The position numbers were made by a program, and so were the translations under genes. Positions 18,077 through 26,655 of a DNA stretch of 64,000 nt are shown here, in pieces. Every line of letters begins with the position of its first letter. Position 1 is the stretch's first letter. Under the pieces are notes generated by a model. That model was not told the DNA's origin. It was given only the letters and a program-made list of their open reading frames with translations, and did no database searches. This stretch comes from CALWOS01 sp963595735. Its GTDB lineage: Bacteria > Bacillota > Clostridia > Oscillospirales > Oscillospiraceae. The stretch lies in contig CAVBJJ010000001.1 of assembly GCA_963595735.1 (NCBI GenBank), positions 124,001-188,000 of the forward strand, given 5' to 3'.

Positions 18077-19213
18077 ATGGCAGAAAAACGAGATTATTAT
18101 GAAGTGTTGGGGCTGAAAAAGGGCGCCTCTGCGGATGAGATCAAAAAGGCTTACCGCAAGGTTGCCAAGGCAAATCACCCCGACCTGCATCCCGGAGACA
18201 AGGAATGCGAGGCGCGCTTCAAGGAGGCCAACGAGGCCTATGAGGTGCTGTCCGACGCGGACAAAAAAGCCAAATACGACCAGTTCGGCCACGCGGCCTT
18301 TGACCCCAACGCCGGCTTTGGCGGCGGCGGTTTCGGCGGCGGCTTTGGTGGTTTTGGCGGCTTTGACGGGATCAATATTGACGATATCTTCGGCGATATT
18401 TTTGGCGGCGGCGGTCGTCGCCGTGCAGCGGCCAACGCCCCCCGCCGGGGCGAGAACCTGCAGGTCACGCTGACCATTCAGTTTGAGGAAGCCGCCTTTG
18501 GCTGCACCCGGGAGATCAATGTGACCCGGGTGGAAAACTGCGAAAACTGCGGCGGCTCCGGCGCGGCTCCCGGCTCCAAGGTGGAGACCTGTCCGGAATG
18601 CCACGGCAGCGGCAGCGTCCGGGTACAGCAGCGCACGCCCTTTGGCGTGATGTCTTCCTCCGCCCCCTGCCCCCACTGCGGCGGCTCCGGCAAGGTGATC
18701 CACAAGCCCTGCCCGGAATGCCGGGGCAAGGGCACCGTGCGGCGCTCCCGGAAAATCAGCGTCAACATCCCCGCCGGCATCGACAACGGCCAGACCATCG
18801 CCCTGCGGGGTCAGGGTCACGCCGGCGCCAACGGCGGCCCCAGCGGCGATCTGCTGGTGATGGTGCAGGTGCGCCCGTCCAAGGAGTTCACCCGCAAGGG
18901 CAACGACATTTACTACGCCCTGACCATCGACATGGTGCAGGCGGCGCTGGGCGCGGAGGTGGAGGTTCCCACCCTGGACGGCGCGGTGAAGTATACCATT
19001 CCCGAGGGCACCCAAAACGGCACTGTGTTCCGCCTGCGGGACAAGGGCGTGAAGCGCCTGAACGGCAGCAGCCGTGGCGACCAGTATGTCACCGTGTCGG
19101 TGGAGATCCCCCGGAACCTGAACGCGGAGCAGAAGGAGCTGCTGACCAAGCTGGGCGACAGTCTCCATGGCACCACGGTGGGTCTGTTCGGCCGGCGGAA
19201 AAAGAAAAAATAA
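18077..19213 (+). CDS. dnaJ: Co-chaperone DnaJ (Hsp40)
   Basis: A 378-residue type I DnaJ. The J domain (1-70) has the HPD triad at 34-36. A Gly/Phe-rich linker follows, with repeated GGGFGGGFGGFGG. The zinc region contains four CxxCxGxG units (CENCGGSG, CPECHGSG, CPHCGGSG, CPECRGKG), and two beta-sandwich domains complete it. It stimulates DnaK ATPase activity and delivers clients. Ends just before the groESL promoter. Confidence 0.97.
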   Translation: MAEKRDYYEVLGLKKGASADEIKKAYRKVAKANHPDLHPGDKECEARFKEANEAYEVLSDADKKAKYDQFGHAAFDPNAGFGGGGFGGGFGGFGGFDGINIDDIFGDIFGGGGRRRAAANAPRRGENLQVTLTIQFEEAAFGCTREINVTRVENCENCGGSGAAPGSKVETCPECHGSGSVRVQQRTPFGVMSSSAPCPHCGGSGKVIHKPCPECRGKGTVRRSRKISVNIPAGIDNGQTIALRGQGHAGANGGPSGDLLVMVQVRPSKEFTRKGNDIYYALTIDMVQAALGAEVEVPTLDGAVKYTIPEGTQNGTVFRLRDKGVKRLNGSSRGDQYVTVSVEIPRNLNAEQKELLTKLGDSLHGTTVGLFGRRKKKK

Positions 19214-19255
19214 GCGCTTCCCCCATTTGTTTACAAAAATATCATGTTTTTGCTC

Positions 19256-19284
19256 TTGACGAAGTGGGAGAATTAGACTATTAT
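19256..19284 (+). promoter_or_regulatory. Sigma-A promoter of groESL
   Basis: TTGACG (19256-19261), a 17-base spacer and TATTAT (19279-19284). The expected transcription start falls at the front edge of the CIRCE element. Confidence 0.85.
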
Positions 19285-19291
19285 GAATATC

Positions 19292-19326
19292 GGATTTAGC
19301 ACTCCGCAACAAAGAGTGCTAAATCC
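19292..19326 (+). promoter_or_regulatory. Perfect CIRCE operator of groESL
   Basis: The core TTAGCACTC-N9-GAGTGCTAA is exact (19296-19322) and is extended by GGAT and ATCC to a 13-bp perfect inverted repeat. It is the HrcA binding site and may also form a hairpin in the 5' leader. Confidence 0.97.
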
Positions 19327-19364
19327 CCGAAATGTGGATTATAAATTTTTTGGAGGTATATATC

Positions 19365-19649
19365 ATGAATCTGAAGCCTTTGGCTGACCGCGTTGTGCTC
19401 AAGCAGGTCGCGGCAGAGGAAAAGACCAAGAGCGGCATCATTCTCACCGCCGCCGCCCAGGAAAAGCCCGAAGTGTACGAGGTCATTGCTGTCGGCCCCG
19501 GCGGCGTTGTGGACGGCAAGGAAGTCAAAATGGAAGTCAAAACCGGCGATAAGGTCATCACCGGCAAGTACAGCGGCACCAATGTAAAGGTGGACGGCGA
19601 GGAATACAGCATCGTCAAGCAGGGCGACATCCTGGCCATCGTGGAGTAA
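19365..19649 (+). CDS. groES: Co-chaperonin GroES
   Basis: A 94-residue GroES, starting MNLKPLADRVVLKQV at the ATG at 19365 with TGGAGGT upstream; the ATG at 19332 would add 11 residues and lies next to CIRCE. The mobile loop region (EEKTKSGIIL) is present, as is the roof segment. GroES caps the GroEL chamber during folding. It is 70 bases ahead of groEL in the same transcript. Confidence 0.97.
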   Translation: MNLKPLADRVVLKQVAAEEKTKSGIILTAAAQEKPEVYEVIAVGPGGVVDGKEVKMEVKTGDKVITGKYSGTNVKVDGEEYSIVKQGDILAIVE

Positions 19650-19719
19650 GGGAAACCCTTTCCACCGCTCCGCATACTAAGTACATTTTTATTACCGATC
19701 ATCAAGGAGGATTTTGAAT

Positions 19720-21345
19720 ATGGCAAAGCAGATTCTGTACGGCGAGGAAGCCCGCCGCGCTCTGGAAGCCGGCGTCAACCAGCTGGCCGATACCGTGAAG
19801 ATCACCATGGGTCCCAAGGGCCGCAATGTGGTGCTGGATAAGAAGTTCGGCGCGCCCCTCATCACCAATGACGGCGTGACCATCGCCAAGGAGATCGAGC
19901 TGAAGGACCCCTTTGAGAACATGGGCGCCCAGCTCATCCGCGAGGTCAGCACCAAGACCAACGACATCGCCGGCGACGGCACTACCTCCGCCACCGTGCT
20001 GGCGCAGGCCATGATCCGCGAGGGTCTGAAGAATGTGGCCGCCGGCGCCAACCCCATGGTCATGCGCCGCGGCATCCAGAAGGCCACCACCACCGCGGTG
20101 GAGACCATCCGCGCCAACTCCAAGCCCGTGTCCGGTTCTCAGGACATCGCCCGTGTCGGCGCTGTCTCCTCCGGTGACGAGGCCATCGGTACCCTGATCG
20201 CCGAGGCCATGGAAAAGGTCTCCCGCAACGGCGTGATCACCGTGGAGGAGTCCAAGACCGCCGAGACCTACAGCGAGGTCGTGGAGGGTATGCAGTTCGA
20301 CCGGGGCTACATCACCCCCTACATGGTCACCGATAACGAGAAGATGGAAGCCGTGATCGACGACGCTTACATCCTCATCACCGATAAGAAGATCTCCAAC
20401 ATTCAGGAGATCCTGCCCGTGCTGGAGCAGATCGTCCAGGCCGGCCGCAAGCTGGTCATCATCGCCGAGGACATCGAGGGCGAGGCGCTGGCCACCATCA
20501 TCCTCAACAAGCTGCGCGGCACCTTCTCCTGCGTCTGCGTCAAGGCACCCGGCTTTGGCGATCGCCGCAAGGATATGCTGCAGGATATCGCCATCCTCAC
20601 CGGCGGTCAGGTCATTGCCAGCGAGCTGGGCATGGAACTGAAGGACGCCACCATCGACTGCCTGGGTCGCGCCCGTCAGGTCAAGGTCACCAAGGAGAAC
20701 ACCATCATCGTGGACGGCGCCGGCGACAGCCAGGCCATCCAGGAGCGCCTGGGTCAGATCAAGGTTGGCATCGAGACCACCACTTCCGACTATGACCGGG
20801 AGAAGATGCAGGAGCGTCTGGCAAAGCTGTCCGGCGGTGTTGCTGTCATCAAGGTCGGCGCTGCCACCGAGACGGAGATGAAGGAGAAGAAGCTCCGCAT
20901 CGAGGACGCACTGAACGCCACCCGCGCTGCGGTGGACGAGGGCATTGTCGCCGGCGGCGGCACGGCCTATGTCAAGGCCTCCCAGGCGGTGAATGAGCTG
21001 GTGCAGACCCTCTCCGGCGACGAAAAGACCGGTGCGGCTCTGATCGCCCACGCCCTGACCGCGCCCATCCGTCAGATCGCCGCCAATGCCGGTCTGGAGG
21101 GTGCCGTCATCCTCGATAAGGTCGCTTCCAGCAACGACGCCGCTTTCGGCTTCAACGCCGCCAGCGAGGAGTACTGCGACATGATCCAGGCCGGTATCAT
21201 CGATCCCACCAAGGTCTGCCGCAGCGCGATCGAGAACGCCGCTTCCGTGTCCTCCATGGTGCTCACTACCGAGTCCCTGGTCACCGACATCCCCGAGCCC
21301 CCCGCGGCGGCTCCCGCAGCCCCCGACATGGGCGGCATGTACTAA
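19720..21345 (+). CDS. groEL: Chaperonin GroEL
   Basis: A 541-residue GroEL begun at the ATG at 19720 behind AAGGAGG; a TTG two codons earlier is an alternative start in frame but unlikely. Family signatures are MAKQILYGEEARRALE, GDGTTSATVLAQAM and AAVDEGIVAGGGTAYVKA. The tail is short, with PPAAAPAAPDMGGMY in place of a long GGM repeat. It folds proteins in an ATP-driven double ring with GroES. Confidence 0.98.
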   Translation: MAKQILYGEEARRALEAGVNQLADTVKITMGPKGRNVVLDKKFGAPLITNDGVTIAKEIELKDPFENMGAQLIREVSTKTNDIAGDGTTSATVLAQAMIREGLKNVAAGANPMVMRRGIQKATTTAVETIRANSKPVSGSQDIARVGAVSSGDEAIGTLIAEAMEKVSRNGVITVEESKTAETYSEVVEGMQFDRGYITPYMVTDNEKMEAVIDDAYILITDKKISNIQEILPVLEQIVQAGRKLVIIAEDIEGEALATIILNKLRGTFSCVCVKAPGFGDRRKDMLQDIAILTGGQVIASELGMELKDATIDCLGRARQVKVTKENTIIVDGAGDSQAIQERLGQIKVGIETTTSDYDREKMQERLAKLSGGVAVIKVGAATETEMKEKKLRIEDALNATRAAVDEGIVAGGGTAYVKASQAVNELVQTLSGDEKTGAALIAHALTAPIRQIAANAGLEGAVILDKVASSNDAAFGFNAASEEYCDMIQAGIIDPTKVCRSAIENAASVSSMVLTTESLVTDIPEPPAAAPAAPDMGGMY

Positions 21346-21383
21346 GCCGAGGCTTTCGTACAATTGCATAACTGAAAAAACCG

Positions 21384-21418
21384 ACGCCGGCACGCAGGAT
21401 TTTGCGTGTCGGCGTTTT
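21384..21418 (+). terminator. Terminator of groESL
   Basis: ACGCCGGCACGCA (21384-21396) pairs with TGCGTGTCGGCGT (21403-21415) with one G-T pair and is followed by TTTT. Confidence 0.85.
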
Positions 21419-21464
21419 GGCGTTTCTATGTATATTTCTGCCGGTGCTTTGGGAGCGCCGGTTT

Positions 21465-21569
21465 TTATTTTTGATGCATTCTTTGGATGATGCTGAGCAG
21501 GAGCAACAAATCGGCATCGCTCAAGTCGCGCAGCTCTGTAATACGATTGCGAATGTAAGCGTAATCCAT
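21465..21569 (-). pseudogene. Internally deleted remnant of an HTH regulator
   Basis: A 34-codon frame with GAGGTG upstream of its ATG. It starts MDYAYIRNRITELR and ends DLSDADLLLLLSIIQRMHQK. From family knowledge, a common Clostridia XRE-type regulator begins MDY(x)YIRxRITxLR, carries about 60-80 residues of helix-turn-helix, and ends in a leucine-rich LLLLLS-type helix. Here the two ends are joined and the DNA-binding part is missing. I infer an in-frame internal deletion. The ribosome site is intact, so a micropeptide could still be made. Confidence 0.55.
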
Positions 21570-21649
21570 AACACATCACCTCGGTAAAAGCATATAACCA
21601 AAGCGAACTCCTGGTTCCAGATGAAGACCTCGTTATTCGTCATTTTTTG

Positions 21650-21678
21650 TTGATATTCCATAAATAATGTGGTATTAT
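21650..21678 (+). promoter_or_regulatory. Sigma-A promoter of the second SLH gene
   Basis: TTGATA (21650-21655), a 17-base spacer and TATTAT (21673-21678). Its position excludes the in-frame ATG at 21677 and supports the start at 21719. Confidence 0.8.
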
Positions 21679-21718
21679 GCGTATAACATCTGGTGTATCA
21701 TCAAAAGAGGGGTATTTT

Positions 21719-23926
21719 ATGCGAAAACGAATCATGGCTATTTTTCTTTGCCTTATGCTGACGGCGGGAACGCTTGCGCCCGCTGCATCTGCCAGCTCTG
21801 CATTTCCAGATGTATCTGATGATGCGGACTATGCATGGGCGGCGGAACTGACCCAAGAAATGGGGGTATTTACGGGGGATGAAAACGGCAATTTCAATCC
21901 CGACCAAGGCATCACCCGTGCGGAGTGTGCGGCGGTCGTGTGCCGCCTGCTGGATGCGGAGGCAGCCGCGCAGGACATGACAACCTCGGCGTTCTCGGAT
22001 GTCTCGAGCTCTCACTGGGCAAACGGCTATATTGCTTGGGCGTATGATCTGGGCATCATCAACGGCTATGGCGACGGAGAGTTTGGCCCGTCGGATATGG
22101 TTACCTATGAGCAGGCCATCAAAATGCTGATGGGGGGAATCGGATATGGGGATGCAGCGATTGACGCCGGCGGCTATCCCTATGGATATATCTCGGTTGC
22201 CAACAACTACGGATTTCTTCGCGGCGTTGAAGACACATTTGGCGATGTGATCACACGCGCAAACATTGCTGTTGTTGTGGCAAATATGATTCAAAAAGAC
22301 ACGCTCGTGCCAGATAATGTAGGCAGTGTATCATCTGGTATGTCCTCAGCTTTGCCGGAGCCTGATTTATCGAGTAACGAACCGGGGAAAATGGCGCATA
22401 ATATATATGTTGACCCAGATCTTTCGGGTACGAGCCATCGGTTTAACGGATTCCTGATAGATTTCCAAGCCGAAAACGCAAGCAAAGGCACCTATTGGGC
22501 TCTTTGCAATTGGCAAATGGACACTGACTGCATTTCCTCTGGATATGCAACCGGCGGCGGTGCTTACGCAGGCCTTCAGTTGACGGATGACGGTCCAAAA
22601 TCCATTCTCTCGTTCTGGGACATCGAATGGACGGACAGCCATGGACGAAGTCAAAGTATAAGTGCAGAGCGTGTCTATCCAAACGGCCAAAATAAAAACC
22701 GTTTCGATGGCGAGGGCGAGGGCACAAACTATATTGCGAATTACCAGTGGCAACGCGGTGCATGGTATCGTATGTACCTAAACTGCTACGAGGATACCTC
22801 CAGCGGCCATACATTTGTTGAGCAATGGATTCGTTCCCTGCCAAACGGTCAGTGGGAACGAATCTGCTGCTTCGATACTAAGCTTTCCGGTTCCTGTTTT
22901 ATCGGCGATATGTCGCAGTTTATGGAAAACTATGATGCAAACCATGCTAACGAGTTGCGCAGCTTTGAATACCGCAACATCTATGTCCGCAATGCGGACA
23001 ATAGCCAATGGATCCCCATCACATCGGCCAGGGTCAGCGTTGATACTTGGTATGATAACAAAAAGGGTACCTTTGCCTTTGGTGCGACCGGAACCTCCTT
23101 CTGGGGAATCACCCGAGGCTATGGGGCAGATACTGCCGAACCGAATAAGGCCATCAGCAAAAGCTATTCTGTCTCGGCGTTCGCCAAGCCGGACATTCCT
23201 CCATCTGCGAAGCAGCCGGGCAGCGCAACAGTTGACAAAAAGCCGACCGTGACCATCAGTGGCGAGGTATCTCCCTCCGGCACCCTAACACAGGGCAAAA
23301 ACTTTGGCCTTCGGGGTACTATCTCCACGAACTGCGGCGTAATTACCAGCTTGACCGGCTCTATCCTTGATTCCTCCGGTAACACGGTAAGCGGCCAGAG
23401 CAAGACCTATACACCGAATTCTGCGTCTGTAGATATCCGGACAACCATAAATAATAATTTGATTTTCAATCGCCTCCCGGCGGGCTCCTACACATACTAT
23501 GTAAAAGCAGTTGCAAAGAATGGCAGTGAGTCCAACACGCTGACGATCTCCCGTGCTTTTACGGTGGCATCCTCCGCCGGAGCATCTTATCAGAAGCCGA
23601 CCATAACTGTCCGTAACGAGGTTTCCCCCTCCGGTACCCTGACACGGGGCAAAAACTTCGGGCTTCGAGGCATCGTCTCCACAAACTGCGGCGTAATTAC
23701 CAGCTTGAGCGGTTCTATCCTTGACGCCTCCGGTAACACGGTAAGCGGCCAGAGCAGAACCTACACGCCGAACGCTGCGTCCGCAGATATCCGGACGACC
23801 ATAAATAATGATTTGATTTTCAACCGGCTCTCGGCGGGTTCCTACACATATCATGTGGTGATTGTGGCAAAAAACGGGAGCGAGTCGACAACATACTACA
23901 TCGACAGATACTTTAATGTCGCATAA
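21719..23926 (+). CDS. SLH-anchored surface protein with DUF3472-like and repeated beta modules
   Basis: A 735-residue secreted protein; start chosen at 21719 because of GAGGGG upstream and the promoter position. A signal peptide (MRKRIMAIFLCLML to APAASA) is followed by three N-terminal SLH repeats to about residue 190 (ITRAECAAVVCRLL, GDGEFGPSDMVTYEQ, ITRANIAVVVANM). Residues about 220-480 are Trp-rich and resemble DUF3472, a domain of unknown function (moderate certainty). Two near-identical beta modules of about 110 residues end the protein (508-618 and 626-735), each with PSGTLT(Q/R)GKNFGLRG and AGSYTYxV. SLH repeats should fix it to the csaB-modified wall. Binding partner unknown. Confidence 0.85.
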   Translation: MRKRIMAIFLCLMLTAGTLAPAASASSAFPDVSDDADYAWAAELTQEMGVFTGDENGNFNPDQGITRAECAAVVCRLLDAEAAAQDMTTSAFSDVSSSHWANGYIAWAYDLGIINGYGDGEFGPSDMVTYEQAIKMLMGGIGYGDAAIDAGGYPYGYISVANNYGFLRGVEDTFGDVITRANIAVVVANMIQKDTLVPDNVGSVSSGMSSALPEPDLSSNEPGKMAHNIYVDPDLSGTSHRFNGFLIDFQAENASKGTYWALCNWQMDTDCISSGYATGGGAYAGLQLTDDGPKSILSFWDIEWTDSHGRSQSISAERVYPNGQNKNRFDGEGEGTNYIANYQWQRGAWYRMYLNCYEDTSSGHTFVEQWIRSLPNGQWERICCFDTKLSGSCFIGDMSQFMENYDANHANELRSFEYRNIYVRNADNSQWIPITSARVSVDTWYDNKKGTFAFGATGTSFWGITRGYGADTAEPNKAISKSYSVSAFAKPDIPPSAKQPGSATVDKKPTVTISGEVSPSGTLTQGKNFGLRGTISTNCGVITSLTGSILDSSGNTVSGQSKTYTPNSASVDIRTTINNNLIFNRLPAGSYTYYVKAVAKNGSESNTLTISRAFTVASSAGASYQKPTITVRNEVSPSGTLTRGKNFGLRGIVSTNCGVITSLSGSILDASGNTVSGQSRTYTPNAASADIRTTINNDLIFNRLSAGSYTYHVVIVAKNGSESTTYYIDRYFNVA
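23240..23925 (+). repeat. Tandem in-gene duplication, period 354 bases
   Basis: Two units (23240-23571 and 23594-23925) offset by 354 bases encode the two C-terminal beta modules. DNA identity is high over long stretches, for example the segment around the sequence TATCCGGAC-ACCATAAATAAT, which suggests a recent duplication or continuing gene conversion. Confidence 0.85.
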
Positions 23927-24002
23927 ATCCCACATTGGGGCTGCGAATCCCAATAAGAACACAGCTTTGGAAACATTAGACAATCACCTTTACCCTTTCC
24001 CG

Positions 24003-24032
24003 CAGGGAAGCTCTTTTCGAGCTTCCCTGTTT
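24003..24032 (+). terminator. Terminator after the second SLH gene
   Basis: CAGGGAAGCTC (24003-24013), loop TTTTC, GAGCTTCCCTG (24019-24029), then TTT. Perfect 11-bp stem. Confidence 0.7.
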
Positions 24033-24068
24033 CAGTCTGTCAAAAAAACTATGTAACGGAATACCTGC

Positions 24069-24217
24069 CCTTGGCTCTCCCTCTGGGAGAGCTGTCGCCG
24101 CAGGCGACTGAGAGGGTTCGGCTGATAAGCAAGCCCCCGGGGGGTATATGGTAGTCGTTGTTTGCCCTCTCCGTCTTCGCTGCGCTCAGCCACCTCTCCC
24201 ACAGGGAGAGGCAAGGC
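24069..24217. repeat. MITE-like dispersed repeat, copy 1
   Basis: About 150 bases bounded by CCTTGGCTCTCCC and GGGAGAGGCAAGG, terminal inverted repeats matching at 12 of 13 positions. Inside are the small stems GTCGCC-GCA-GGCGAC and CTGAGAGGG facing CCCTCTCCG, so the whole unit can fold on itself. No coding capacity. A second copy lies at 29276-29425. Similar non-coding repeats are common in gut Clostridia genomes. Confidence 0.8.
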
Positions 24218-24256
24218 TGTTAAAAACAGCAGACAGTATCGTTTTCCGCAGCAGCA

Positions 24257-24287
24257 GGGAAGCTCTTTTGGGGCTTCCCTATTTTTT
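24257..24287 (+). terminator. Second, related terminator hairpin
   Basis: AGGGAAGC (24257-24264) pairs with GCTTCCCT (24273-24280), followed by ATTTTTTA. Its sequence is a near copy of the hairpin at 24003, with the repeat element lying between the two. Confidence 0.7.
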
Positions 24288-24383
24288 ATCCTCTGCCCGG
24301 TTTTCCTCCCCCGGCGGGGGAAAATGCCGTAAGATAAAAGCAGCCCGGCGCGGCCGGGCAGTACGGATATGGGAGGCTTGGCA

Positions 24384-25010
24384 TTGGGTACGATTTACGG
24401 CTATATCAGAGTCAGCACCCGGGAGCAGAACGAGGCGCGCCAGCGCATCGCCCTGGGGGAAATGGCGGTGCCGGCGCAGAATATTTACATGGACAGGCAA
24501 TCCGGCAAGGATTTTGACCGCCCGCAATATCTGCGGCTGCTGGGAAAGCTGAAAGAGGACGACCTGCTCTACATCAAGAGCATTGACCGTCTTGGCAGAA
24601 ATTACGACGAAATTTTGCAGCAATGGCGGCTGCTGACCAAGGAAAAACGGGTGGACATCGTGGTGCTGGATATGCCCCTGCTGGACACCCGCCGGGGCAA
24701 GGATCTGATGGGGACTTTCCTCAGCGACATTGTGCTGCAGGTGCTGTCCTTTGTGGCGGAAAACGAGCGGGCAAGCATCCGCAGGCGGCAGGCGGAGGGC
24801 ATTGCCGCGGCAAAGGCGCGGGGCGTGCGCTTTGGCAGGCCGCCCCGTCCCCTACCGGAAAATTTTCAGAGCGCCCGCAAGCGCTGGCGCGCCGGGTCGA
24901 TCACCGGCACCGCCGCGGCGCAGTCCTGCGGCATGCCCCTTTCCACCTTTCGCTACCGGGCGGAGCTGTGGGAGGAGGACAGCCGGGGCAGCTCCCGCTT
25001 TCCCCCATAA
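24384..25010 (+). CDS. Solitary serine recombinase (resolvase/invertase family)
   Basis: A 208-residue protein if started at the TTG at 24384, seven bases after GGGAGG; an ATG at 24369 overlaps that site. The catalytic domain begins GTIYGYIRVSTREQN, with the nucleophile expected at Ser11. SIDRLGRNYDEIL and FVAENERASIRRRQAEGI are typical resolvase segments, and a C-terminal HTH follows (SITGTAAAQSCGMPLSTFRYR). Such enzymes resolve cointegrates or invert DNA. No transposase or obvious res site is adjacent, so its substrate is unknown. Confidence 0.88.
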   Translation: MGTIYGYIRVSTREQNEARQRIALGEMAVPAQNIYMDRQSGKDFDRPQYLRLLGKLKEDDLLYIKSIDRLGRNYDEILQQWRLLTKEKRVDIVVLDMPLLDTRRGKDLMGTFLSDIVLQVLSFVAENERASIRRRQAEGIAAAKARGVRFGRPPRPLPENFQSARKRWRAGSITGTAAAQSCGMPLSTFRYRAELWEEDSRGSSRFPP

Positions 25011-25078
25011 GCACCAAAAAAGCACCGCACTCCCTGTCAAAAAGGAACGCGGTGCTTGTGTCATATCTGCTTTGGGAT

Positions 25079-26620
25079 TCAGCGGACGAAAAGGAAAAGA
25101 CTGCCCAGCGCCGGAATGCCGAAGCGCTGGCTGTAGTATTCCCAGTCGATGATGCTGAGCATATGCTGGACATTGGCGATGGCGCGGACAAAGCTGCCAC
25201 CGGTGAGCTTAGACACCACCACCAGCACCACAGCCGCCAGCACAAAGGCCAGCATCAACACCAGAATGATTTTCCAGTAGGGTCCCCATTTGCCGGGGGT
25301 ATCGTCCGCAAGGCCGTCCAGGTAACGCTTTTTCACCCGGATGATCCGGCGCACGCACAGGCGCACCGCGCCGGCCAGGATCGGCAGGCAGACGGCGAAC
25401 AGGATCCCGCCGCCGGCGTACAGCAGCAGGGAATCGGCCAGCATGGCCGCCTGGTTGCGCACGCCCACATCCACCAGGAACAGCCCCAGGAACAGCACAA
25501 TGCCGCCCAGCGCCGCCAGCAGCACGCCGCCGATCACGGCAAGGATCGTGTTGCCCACGAAAGCGCCTCGGCGCTTGGGTGCAGTTTCCTTTTCCAGCTC
25601 CTCCACGCGTTCTTCCGCCGCAGCGGCCTCCTGGGCAAGTGTCTCGGCCGCTTCCTCTGCCGGTACCTCGGCCAGCTCCACAACACCGACGGTTTCTTCC
25701 CCATCGGCGCTCTCCACAACCAGCTCCACTTCCATATCCGGCGCGGCGGATTCCTCGGCTTCCGGCTCCTCCGGGGTTTCTTCCGGGGTCTCCGGTTCTG
25801 CCGCAGCTTCCGGCTCCGGCTCCGTTTCGGCCTCCGCCGGGGTTTCGGCTTCTTCGCTGCTCTCCTCCTGCTGCTCCAGGCTGATCTCCGCCGCCGGGGC
25901 GGTGTCCTGGGGCGCTCTGGCGGATTCCAAGGTTTGGCTTTCGATGGCTTCGGCTTCCTCCGCCGGGTTTGCTTCTTCCTCCGGTTCCGCTTTTTCCGGC
26001 TCCGCACGCGCTGCCGGGGTCTGCTTCGGGGCGCTTTGCGCCATGGCGCGATCCATTTCTGCCTGGAATGCGGCCACAAAGCCGCCTACCTGCTGCTGTA
26101 CCGCAGCGGCGGCATCGTCCCGGGCTTTTTCCGGCTCCGGTGCTGCTTCCGCTTCCGGGGCAGACGCGGCTTCAGCCGCGGGGGCTTCCTGCTCTGCCGG
26201 GACTTCCTCCTGGGGGGGAGCGGGTTCCGCTGCCGGTTCCGGCTGGGATTCCGCCGCCGGGGCGGGTGCTTCGGCTTCCTCAGAGACTTCCTCCGCCACC
26301 TCGGCGGCGGCCTCCTGGGCGGCGTCCTTCATGGTTTCCGGCACGATCTCCGTTGCCTCCGGCTTTTCGGCGATCTCCTCCGGGGTCGGCTCATCGGCTT
26401 CCTTGTCGCCAAAGCCCACGCCGGTACGCACCGGGGAATAGGCCTTGCGCATGATGACTGCCGTGCGCATGGGCGATTCCAGAGAGGCGATGAGTTCGTC
26501 CACATCCTCTGTCATATCGAACTTTTTATTATATGCGCGGATCACGACCTCCAGGTCGTTGGGCGCCATGAACTGCTGCAAGTAATTGCGCAGCTCTGCT
26601 ACATATTGGTGCCTGTTCAT
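25079..26620 (-). CDS. HAAS-like membrane protein with long acidic Glu/Pro/Ala linker
   Basis: A 513-residue protein. Residues 1-65 resemble the HAAS (DUF1700-type) helical domain: MNRHQYVAELRNYLQ and LESPMRTAVIMRKAY. Residues about 75-345 are a low-complexity Glu/Ala/Pro linker. The C-terminal part has three hydrophobic membrane segments (GNTILAVIGGVLLAALGG, LLLYAGGGILFAVCLPILAG, IILVLMLAFVLAAVVLVVV). HAAS domains often act as sensors or regulators tied to membrane proteins, but the function here is unknown. The linker resembles in composition the tail on LspA at 56425-57780. It has its own promoter at 26656-26684. Confidence 0.75.
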   Translation of the reverse strand: MNRHQYVAELRNYLQQFMAPNDLEVVIRAYNKKFDMTEDVDELIASLESPMRTAVIMRKAYSPVRTGVGFGDKEADEPTPEEIAEKPEATEIVPETMKDAAQEAAAEVAEEVSEEAEAPAPAAESQPEPAAEPAPPQEEVPAEQEAPAAEAASAPEAEAAPEPEKARDDAAAAVQQQVGGFVAAFQAEMDRAMAQSAPKQTPAARAEPEKAEPEEEANPAEEAEAIESQTLESARAPQDTAPAAEISLEQQEESSEEAETPAEAETEPEPEAAAEPETPEETPEEPEAEESAAPDMEVELVVESADGEETVGVVELAEVPAEEAAETLAQEAAAAEERVEELEKETAPKRRGAFVGNTILAVIGGVLLAALGGIVLFLGLFLVDVGVRNQAAMLADSLLLYAGGGILFAVCLPILAGAVRLCVRRIIRVKKRYLDGLADDTPGKWGPYWKIILVLMLAFVLAAVVLVVVSKLTGGSFVRAIANVQHMLSIIDWEYYSQRFGIPALGSLFLFVR

Positions 26621-26655
26621 GGGTCATACCCCCAAAAAACTCTTTTTCATTTTAC

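Noticed and set aside
16016..19312. 1098-codon minus-strand open frame over dnaK and dnaJ
   Set aside because: It is a mirror of the GC-rich codon pattern of dnaK-dnaJ; no ribosome site, no family match, and dnaK/dnaJ are beyond doubt. Antisense frames over dnaK are a known artefact.
19702..21579. 625-codon minus-strand open frame over groEL
   Set aside because: Antisense shadow of groEL with no supporting signals.
24384..25010. Transposon or prophage around the serine recombinase
   Set aside because: Neighbours are ordinary chromosomal genes; no transposase, structural phage gene or attachment site was recognised.
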